Source: CAZHUN01 sp043801115
GTDB lineage: Archaea > Iainarchaeota > Iainarchaeia > Iainarchaeales > UBA10191
Assembly (NCBI GenBank): GCA_043801115.1
Contig: JAZDMJ010000075.1
Span: 1-9,580, forward strand
Direction of reading: 5' to 3'
Length of the DNA: 9,580 nt
Under the pieces are notes generated by a model. The model was not told the DNA's origin and did no database searches. It saw nothing but the letters and a program-made list of their open reading frames with translations. The position numbers and the translations under genes are program-made. Each line of letters starts with the position of its first letter. The stretch's first letter is position 1. Positions 5,487-9,580 of this stretch are shown piece by piece.

Positions 5487-6452
5487 ATGTTGTTTGAAGA
5501 ATTGGACAAGAAGGACCGAAAAATCCTGTATGCGCTGGATGTTGATGCAAGGCAATCCCTTTCCGCCATCGGCAAACAAGTCGGCTTGCGGCCGGAAAGC
5601 GTCGCAAACCGGATTGAAAAGCTCGAAAGAGAAAACGTGATTCGCGGATATTATGCCGTCATCAACAACATGCAAATGGGATATCTCAACTTTCGAGTCT
5701 ATCTTCAATTCTTCGACAGTTCGTCGGAAATCCGAAACCGCATCGTGCAGTACTTGATTGCAGAACCTCGCGTATCACTCGTCGCCGAAACCGAAAGCGT
5801 GTTCGACCTGGCAGTCGGAATTTGGGTCAAAAGCGTTCCAGAGTTCGACCAGATTTGGAAAGCATTCCTTTCGCGGTTCCGTGAGTTCGTGCACGGGGAA
5901 AAAATCTGCCTGTTCACGCGCGTGCGTCATTTTCGGCGCGCATACCTTACGGGCCTCAAAACCGATGAAACGAAAGAGGAAGCCCTTGGAAGCGGAAAAC
6001 AAGTTTCGGTCGACACTCTCGACCTGCAAATACTCAAAGAACTTTCAGAAAACGCGCGGATTCCCTTGAAAGAGCTTTCCGAAAAGACCAAAACACCCCC
6101 AAGAACAGTGGCGTTCCGAATCCGGCGCCTGGAAAAAGAAAAAGTCATCCAAGGATACCACGTACTCCTCAACTTCGAAGCATTGGGCATTCTCTATTTC
6201 AAAGTGAATGTGGAACTCAAAAGCATGCAAAAACTGGACGAAATGATTGCCTATTGCCATGCGAACCCTTTCATTACATACGTGGACGAAACCATCGGAG
6301 GATGGGATTTGGAGTTCGACATTGAAGTGCCTTCCAAAAAAGCGTTTTTCGAAACCATGGAGCAATTGCAGCGCGCGTTTCCCGAAGTTAGGCACTACGA
6401 GTATTTCGGATTCAAGCGCTACAATAAACTGTTGTACCTTCCCCAAGCCTAG
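5487..6452 (+). CDS. Tandem-duplicated Lrp/AsnC-family transcriptional regulator
   Basis: A 321-residue regulator made of two complete Lrp/AsnC units, where the common form is a single unit of about 150 residues. Unit 1 has a helix-turn-helix (LDKKDRKIL at 6-14, LSAIGKQVGL, then RPESVANRIEKLE at 35-47 as recognition helix) and an alpha/beta effector domain (about 65-155). Unit 2 repeats this: VDTLDLQILKELSENARIPL (175-194), PPRTVAFRIRRLE (204-216), then a second effector domain (about 230-315). A linker of about 20 residues (155-174) joins them. Each unit has its own intact DNA-binding helix, so one chain could mimic an Lrp dimer. Lrp proteins sense amino acids or related metabolites, fitting the aminotransferase nearby. 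ATG 5487 has no ribosome site and is likely leaderless. Its TAG stop overlaps the TAG of the convergent gene. Siroheme decarboxylases (AhbA/B) share the fold, but nothing in the context supports them. Confidence 0.87.
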   Translation: MLFEELDKKDRKILYALDVDARQSLSAIGKQVGLRPESVANRIEKLERENVIRGYYAVINNMQMGYLNFRVYLQFFDSSSEIRNRIVQYLIAEPRVSLVAETESVFDLAVGIWVKSVPEFDQIWKAFLSRFREFVHGEKICLFTRVRHFRRAYLTGLKTDETKEEALGSGKQVSVDTLDLQILKELSENARIPLKELSEKTKTPPRTVAFRIRRLEKEKVIQGYHVLLNFEALGILYFKVNVELKSMQKLDEMIAYCHANPFITYVDETIGGWDLEFDIEVPSKKAFFETMEQLQRAFPEVRHYEYFGFKRYNKLLYLPQA

Positions 6453-7288
6453 AAATGCGCTCTTGTTTTGTCGAAATAGCGCTGCGCGAGCGCGTCGTCT
6501 TGGAGCACGACCACTTTGATGTCGGCCTTGCGGTAGAACAGTTTTTCGTAAATCTTGTACATCTGCAACTGCGACAAGGACAAGTCTGAAACATCGCGAA
6601 ACGCTTTCGCCAATTCTTTCTCCAATTCCGCCGGAAAATAGATTTGGATAATGGAAGGGCCGTGCACGAAAACGTCGCATGAGTCCGCGCACGGAACCCC
6701 CAGTTTCACTTTCCAGCCCAGTGCGCGGTAATAGTCGGCGCACCACGCGTCCATTTTCGAATCGTGCGCGGAAACAATGTACACGGGCGTGTCCGAGGCG
6801 ATTTGGCGAATCAACTCGTACTCTTTCTTGCTTCCTCCCAAGGGAAACCAGTTCCACATGTGAGAGACTTGCGCGCACCCGCGCGCGGGATTTCCGTGGT
6901 GAAATGCTCCAGAGGAGAGGGCGTTGAGCATGAACTGATAGAGGTGCCACATGCTTTCAAACGAAAGCTGGGTTGATGTCTTTTTCGCGAACAAATGGGG
7001 TGCGGTCGAGTAGGCTTCCGTGAGTTGCGCGCTAAAACTGTTCAAGTGCTCGATCCACTTCTTGTCCAAACAATAGCCGTCGGCTTGATGGGAAACCACC
7101 CCCAATTCCACCAACTCTTTCAATGCCTTGTGCACGGCCTGGTAGGAAACATTCAAGCCATGATCTCGCTGGACGCGCAAAAAGAGTTTTTGCGTCGAAA
7201 GAGGCCACTCTTGGACGAGTTCGGCAATGACGGCGTCTTTCACCGAGTGCTTGGCCGAAAGCTCGGGCAAGACCAAATGCAAGGCCAT
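6449..7288 (-). CDS. Winged-helix regulator with an unrecognised C-terminal domain
   Basis: A 279-residue protein. Residues about 16-75 look like a winged helix: KDAVIAELVQEW, then VSYQAVHKALKELVELGVV (47-65) as recognition helix, and a short wing SHQADGYCLD. The remainder (about 85-279) I do not recognise. It has an aromatic-rich segment (MWHLYQFM at 113-120, HMWNWFPLGG at 143-152) and an alternating core PVYIVSAHD (168-176), WCADYYRALGWKVKLG (182-197) and SIIQIYFP (212-219). This alternation suggests an alpha/beta ligand-binding domain, perhaps akin to the phospholipase D-like domains of other archaeal regulators. It has five cysteines (73, 138, 183, 200, 204) and clustered histidines (130, 131, 143, 175), so metal or redox sensing is possible. 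ATG 7288 follows GGAGAGG (7298-7304) with 9 bases between. It is divergent from a second winged-helix gene, with operator-like repeats between them. Confidence 0.75.
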   Translation of the reverse strand: MALHLVLPELSAKHSVKDAVIAELVQEWPLSTQKLFLRVQRDHGLNVSYQAVHKALKELVELGVVSHQADGYCLDKKWIEHLNSFSAQLTEAYSTAPHLFAKKTSTQLSFESMWHLYQFMLNALSSGAFHHGNPARGCAQVSHMWNWFPLGGSKKEYELIRQIASDTPVYIVSAHDSKMDAWCADYYRALGWKVKLGVPCADSCDVFVHGPSIIQIYFPAELEKELAKAFRDVSDLSLSQLQMYKIYEKLFYRKADIKVVVLQDDALAQRYFDKTRAHF

Positions 7289-7306
7289 ATACTACAACCT
7301 CTCCGT

Positions 7307-7355
7307 TTCAGGTTTTTAACCATTTGGTTTAAGTGGGTTGAACCGCGTTTTAAAG
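7307..7355. promoter_or_regulatory. Divergent promoter with GGTT/AACC half-site array
   Basis: Palindromic units cluster here: GGTT-TTT-AACC (7311-7321) and GGTT-G-AACC (7336-7344), with another GGTT at 7326. On the minus strand CTTAAA (7328-7333), about 43 bases from ATG 7288, can serve as TATA box for the regulator gene and lies among the half-sites. On the plus strand TTTTAAAG (7348-7355) is the likely TATA box for the 7428 gene, giving a leader of about 50 bases. The arrangement suggests autoregulation by one of the flanking winged-helix proteins. Confidence 0.45.
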
Positions 7356-7427
7356 CCCCCAAACTGGGCGTTGCTTGCAATGCCTATCCAACCTGAATCC
7401 CTCCAAAGCCAAAAAAGGGGTTGAAAC

Positions 7428-7736
7428 ATGAACATTGTAGAAATGACGTGCGCCAAAATCGTGAACGAAAAAAAACTGCCCTGGTTTTCCGTCCGGCATG
7501 CCAAAACTTTTGCCACTATGTGCAAATACTGCAACGTGCGCTTGAGCGATTTGGCCTTGCTGACACAGATTTCTCCGCTCGAATTGAAGCGCGTTTTGAA
7601 CGAGCTCGAACGGAACAAGCTCGTGCGCTATTGCGGAGAAATATATAGACTGGAAGACAGGGAAGAAGCCCTGCAGCACTTGGTCTGGCTCGCACAAAGC
7701 GGGGAAAAAGCCGTGCTGGTCAGCAAGAACGCCTAA
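7428..7736 (+). CDS. Small winged-helix protein with Cys motif, function unknown
   Basis: A 102-residue protein I cannot assign to a named family. The segment LSDLALLTQISPLELKRVLNELERNKLVRYCGEIYRLED (about 38-76) reads as a winged helix: helix, turn, recognition helix (PLELKRVLNELE) and a beta wing. Before it lie C8 and a CKYC pair (C32, C35), and another Cys falls in the wing (RYCGE). These could bind zinc or iron, or act as a thiol sensor. ATG 7428 follows AAGGGG (7415-7420) with 7 bases between. The expected mRNA leader is about 50 bases and shows no strong structure, only a weak GCCC/GGGC pairing. It shares a promoter region with the larger winged-helix gene on the other strand, so the two may be co-regulated. 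A toxin-antitoxin operon begins 55 bases after its stop. Confidence 0.7.
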   Translation: MNIVEMTCAKIVNEKKLPWFSVRHAKTFATMCKYCNVRLSDLALLTQISPLELKRVLNELERNKLVRYCGEIYRLEDREEALQHLVWLAQSGEKAVLVSKNA

Positions 7737-7740
7737 AGCA

Positions 7741-7779
7741 AACGAAAAGCTTTAAAGTTAGTCGAAGTAAGTTTTCGTT
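7741..7779. promoter_or_regulatory. Inverted repeat flanking the TATA box of the toxin-antitoxin operon
   Basis: AACGAAAA (7741-7748) and TTTTCGTT (7772-7779) are perfect inverted copies separated by 23 bases, half-site centres 31 bases apart, about three helical turns. With one bulged base the pairing extends inward through GCTT/AAG. Between them lies the TATA box AGCTTTAAAG (7748-7757). Toxin-antitoxin operons are normally repressed by their own antitoxin or complex binding such palindromes, so this is a good candidate operator. It could alternatively form a hairpin in read-through RNA from the upstream gene. Confidence 0.5.
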
Positions 7780-7780
7780 A

Positions 7781-7786
7781 GGTGAT
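7781..7786 (+). promoter_or_regulatory. Shine-Dalgarno GGTGAT that decides the antitoxin TTG start
   Basis: GGTGAT lies 5 bases before TTG 7792 and makes that codon the preferred start over GTG 7804 or ATG 7810 downstream. The site and its surroundings (AGGTGATGTA then TTTGA) nearly duplicate those at 1528-1542. Confidence 0.6.
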
Positions 7787-7791
7787 GTAAT

Positions 7792-8055
7792 TTGAGCAAT
7801 AGCGTGGCGATGAACGTGAAAGTGAAAAACTACACCAATCGAGTTCTCGGAGTGGTCAAGGAAAAGTACGGCCTCCGCGACAAGGGCGAAGCGCTGGACA
7901 AGTTCGCCGAAATGTACGGAGAAGAATTCGTCGACCGCGAAGTCAAGGACGAAGTCGTGCGCGAAGTCATCGAGTCCTGCGAGCGGCACATCAAAAAATA
8001 CGGCTATCGGACCAGAACTGCCTCCCAATTGCGAAAGCTGATAGAAGGGAAATAG
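7792..8055 (+). CDS. Type II antitoxin, DUF2683-like
   Basis: Predicted antitoxin that neutralises the RelE-like toxin encoded 1 base downstream. The 87-residue protein begins with a short beta segment MNVKVKNY (7-14) followed by TNRVLGVVKEKYGLRDKGEALDKF (15-38). This is the pattern of the archaeal DUF2683 antitoxin family: a ribbon-helix-helix-like N-terminus with KYGLxxKxEA, for DNA binding and dimerisation. The charged, probably flexible C-terminal half (about 45-87) would wrap the toxin. Start: TTG 7792 is chosen for GGTGAT 5 bases upstream; ATG 7810 would give a protein six residues shorter. The gene has its own TATA box inside an inverted repeat, consistent with autoregulation. The family call rests on remembered consensus, so it is good but not certain. 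Confidence 0.8.
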   Translation: MSNSVAMNVKVKNYTNRVLGVVKEKYGLRDKGEALDKFAEMYGEEFVDREVKDEVVREVIESCERHIKKYGYRTRTASQLRKLIEGK

Positions 8056-8056
8056 C

Positions 8057-8338
8057 TTGGCATTTTCGTTCGATTTCAGCAGCGAATTGGAAGAAACACT
8101 TTCCAAATTGCTGAAAAAAGACAAAAAACGCTACGAAACAGTCTGGAAAAAAGTGGAAAAAATCGCTTCAAGAGATTCAACCAGCATCGACTTTTACAAA
8201 AACCTCCGATATCCGCTCAAAGACTACAAACGAGTGCACATCGACAAGAGCTTCGTTCTCCTGTTCAAAATAATGAAAGAAAAAAATTACATCCTCTTCG
8301 ACAAGCTCAAACACCACGACGACGTGTACAAGCCCTGA
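8057..8338 (+). CDS. RelE/ParE-family toxin, probable mRNA interferase
   Basis: Predicted type II toxin of 93 residues, usual for the RelE/ParE fold. In order it has a helical hairpin ELEETLSKLLKKDKKRYETVWKKVEKI (10-36), then YKNLRYPLKDYKRVHI (47-62), FVLLFKIMKEKNYILFDKL (66-84) as the beta-sheet core, and a C-terminal HHDDVY (86-91). The KRVHI / VLLFKI / YILFDKL strand order and the His-Asp-Tyr tail match archaeal RelE-type mRNA interferases, which cut ribosome-bound mRNA; ParE-like gyrase inhibition cannot be excluded. It starts with TTG 8057, one base after the antitoxin stop, with AAGGGA (8045-8050) 6 bases upstream inside the antitoxin gene. That gives coupled translation and possibly lower toxin yield. 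The basic surface and intact frame suggest an active toxin. The convergent methyltransferase gene ends 4 bases beyond its stop. Confidence 0.82.
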   Translation: MAFSFDFSSELEETLSKLLKKDKKRYETVWKKVEKIASRDSTSIDFYKNLRYPLKDYKRVHIDKSFVLLFKIMKEKNYILFDKLKHHDDVYKP

Positions 8339-8342
8339 ACAT

Positions 8343-8837
8343 TCACTCTTTCAGCAGCACAAAACAGCTCTGCTCTTGGATTCCCACTTTTCCCTGCGCG
8401 AGCACGGTTCCCGAAATCGAGTCCAATAATTTGGCCTTTGAAACGGGAATGCCGACCAAAACTATTCCGTCTTTCTTGCAAAAATTTTCAATCTTTTTTT
8501 CTTCGAGCAAGTGCAGTGCATCCCAGCAAACCACCACGTCGAATTTTTCCTCGGACTTGAAATTTTTCGAAAGTGCGTATTCAATCCACGGCACGCGCGG
8601 GGCGACGGCTTCTTCTGAAATGTCCGCTCCCACGACGCGCTTGAACTGTACTCCCTTTTTGCGAAAGAATTCTTCCATCCAGCCCTTGCCAATTCCAACA
8701 TCCAACCATTCGGCATTGGAAGGGAGAAAAGCGAGTATTTGGGGAAAGAGCTGTTCGTACTTTTCACGCTGAACGGACTTCCATTCGGGATAGAGCTGTT
8801 CGAAAAAGGGCATAACAGAAGGGGCAAAAAAAGGCAT
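8343..8837 (-). CDS. Class I SAM-dependent methyltransferase
   Basis: Small Rossmann-fold methyltransferase, 164 residues from ATG 8837. Motif I is WLDVGIGKG (44-52), with the glycine-rich loop that binds S-adenosylmethionine. VVGADISEEAV (68-78) follows, with D72 at the end of strand 2 to hold the ribose. FDVVVCWDALHLLEE (99-113) is the strand 4 region, and GIVLVGIP (124-131) a later strand. The C-terminal part is short for the family, which may limit the substrate-binding cap; the substrate cannot be inferred. Start: ATG 8837 is preferred, lying about 38 bases from the TATA-like box at 8872-8879. TTG 8864 extends the frame by nine residues and ATG 8813 shortens it; none has a convincing ribosome site. 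It diverges from the isoprenyl diphosphate synthase gene. Confidence 0.8.
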   Translation of the reverse strand: MPFFAPSVMPFFEQLYPEWKSVQREKYEQLFPQILAFLPSNAEWLDVGIGKGWMEEFFRKKGVQFKRVVGADISEEAVAPRVPWIEYALSKNFKSEEKFDVVVCWDALHLLEEKKIENFCKKDGIVLVGIPVSKAKLLDSISGTVLAQGKVGIQEQSCFVLLKE

Positions 8838-8871
8838 AAAAGGAATGGCGATTGTCGAAACCAACCAAACA

Positions 8872-8879
8872 TTATTATA
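8872..8879 (-). promoter_or_regulatory. TATA box candidate for the methyltransferase gene
   Basis: On the minus strand this reads TATAATAA. It would start transcription near 8848, giving a leader of roughly 11 bases to ATG 8837, which supports that start over TTG 8864. Confidence 0.45.
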
Positions 8880-8883
8880 CGAT

Positions 8884-8913
8884 TGACGAAGCAGAATTCT
8901 TTAAATGACGAAG
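8884..8913 (+). promoter_or_regulatory. TATA box with flanking TGACGAAG direct repeats
   Basis: CTTTAAA (8899-8905) is the likely TATA box of the prenyl synthase gene, 41 bases before ATG 8940. It is flanked by two exact copies of TGACGAAG (8884-8891 and 8906-8913), 22 bases apart, about two helical turns. Repeats spaced this way on one DNA face suggest a regulator site controlling one or both divergent genes. Confidence 0.5.
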
Positions 8914-8939
8914 TATTGCTTTTGTGTAGGAGGAATGCC

Positions 8940-9580
8940 ATGAGCCCGATTGAAAAAATGTTGGAAGAAAAGTCCAAAAAAATCAACCAAGAAATCGAAA
9001 AAGTGGTTCCCCACAATTTGAACGAAAAAAGCGTGGAAGCCCTGCTGGGAAAACCGCGCTACGCGTACGATATTGAAACTTTGAATGGCTCGCTCTCCAA
9101 GCCGATTTGGGACTTGCTGGACAGGGGCGGAAAACGCTGGCGCCCCGCCCTGATGATGATGGCCTATGAAGCCGTCAGCGGAAAAAAAGGGGAAGAAATT
9201 TTGAAATACACTCCCATTGTGGAAATGATTCACAACGGAACGCTCATGGTCGACGACGTCGAAGACGATTCCGCCTTGCGCCGAGGAGCGCCGTGCGTGC
9301 ACAAAATCTACGGAGTCGACATTGCCGTCAACGCGGGAAACGCCATGTATTATTTTCCGCTCGCACTCCTCATCAACAACACTGAGTTGGACGCTGAAAA
9401 GAAAGCCAAACTGTACGACATTGCCACGCAGGAAATGATCAACCTTTCCGCGGGACAAGGAATGGACATTTACTGGCACAGGGGCCAAAAATCCGAAATT
9501 TCGGAACAACAGTACCTTCAAATGTGCGCCTACAAGACGGGAACGCTCGCGCGCATGGCCGGAAAACTGGGAGCCGTGCT
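8940..9580 (+). CDS. Isoprenyl diphosphate synthase (GGPP synthase-like), cut by the window edge
   Basis: Trans-prenyltransferase that condenses isopentenyl diphosphate with an allylic diphosphate; in archaea it supplies geranylgeranyl or longer chains for ether lipids. The first 213 residues are present; the window ends before the second DDxxD and the C-terminus. Visible are GGKRWRP (63-69), the first Asp-rich motif DDVED (105-109) followed by LRRG (113-116), GQGMDIYW (172-179) and KTGTL (199-203). All residues expected of an active enzyme in this part are intact. Position -5 before the Asp motif is Gly rather than the aromatic residue common in archaeal GGPP synthases. AGGAGG (8928-8933) lies 6 bases before ATG 8940, the strongest ribosome site in the window; ATG 8936 is out of frame. 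This protein is the natural comparison for the degenerate relative at 4331-5383. Confidence 0.92.
   Translation, partial: MSPIEKMLEEKSKKINQEIEKVVPHNLNEKSVEALLGKPRYAYDIETLNGSLSKPIWDLLDRGGKRWRPALMMMAYEAVSGKKGEEILKYTPIVEMIHNGTLMVDDVEDDSALRRGAPCVHKIYGVDIAVNAGNAMYYFPLALLINNTELDAEKKAKLYDIATQEMINLSAGQGMDIYWHRGQKSEISEQQYLQMCAYKTGTLARMAGKLGAV

Noticed and set aside
6045..6950. 301-codon minus-strand open frame spanning the end of the Lrp gene and part of the next gene
   Set aside because: It crosses two real genes on different strands and has an Arg-rich composition typical of a shadow frame.
7356..7427. Riboswitch in the roughly 50-base leader of the small winged-helix gene
   Set aside because: Only a weak 4-bp GCCC/GGGC pairing is visible, and no known aptamer signature was recognised.
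8901..9521. 206-codon minus-strand open frame opposite the prenyl synthase
   Set aside because: It is a low-complexity Phe/Val/His-rich antisense shadow of a well-defined enzyme gene.

Overview
The window looks like archaeal chromosome. The evidence is TTTAAA-type TATA boxes about 28-45 bases upstream of starts, GGTGAT/GGAGG Shine-Dalgarno sites mixed with one apparently leaderless gene, and TTG start codons. The gene families point the same way: an aCPSF2-like beta-CASP nuclease, the separate beta subunit of ADP-forming acetyl-CoA synthetase, double winged-helix regulators, and a DUF2683/RelE toxin-antitoxin pair. The lineage cannot be fixed from sequence alone. A euryarchaeal or DPANN-type genome (for example Diapherotrites-like) would fit, but that is a guess. 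No insertion sequence, CRISPR array, tRNA or rRNA was seen.

Layout, left to right. (1) A minus-strand beta-CASP ribonuclease (30-1307). (2) A divergent intergenic region with two TATA boxes and a perfect 8-bp hairpin (1308-1538). (3) A four-gene plus-strand run (1539-4334) with gaps of 12, 23 and 4 bases: a four-helix membrane protein, a two-domain winged-helix regulator, the acetyl-CoA synthetase beta subunit and a PLP aminotransferase. (4) A minus-strand protein with the isoprenyl-diphosphate-synthase fold but a degraded first Asp-rich motif (4331-5383). It diverges from (5) a plus-strand tandem Lrp/AsnC regulator (5487-6452), whose TATA box lies inside a perfect 9-bp inverted repeat. (6) A minus-strand winged-helix protein with an unrecognised C-terminal domain (6449-7288), divergent from a small Cys-containing winged-helix protein (7428-7736). 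(7) A type II toxin-antitoxin operon (7792-8338). (8) A minus-strand SAM methyltransferase (8343-8837), divergent from (9) a canonical isoprenyl diphosphate synthase that runs off the right edge (8940-end).

Two functional threads can be inferred. The acetyl-CoA synthetase beta subunit and the aminotransferase are packed as one transcription unit. Amino acid to 2-oxo acid to acyl-CoA to acid plus ATP is the classical archaeal peptide-fermentation route, and the Lrp-type regulator nearby fits amino-acid sensing. The second thread is isoprenoid (membrane lipid) synthesis: a canonical prenyl synthase and a catalytically altered relative lie about 3.5 kb apart. The altered relative is the best candidate for undescribed biology here. 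The window is also unusually rich in DNA-binding proteins (five including the antitoxin), and several divergent promoters carry inverted or direct repeats that look like operators.
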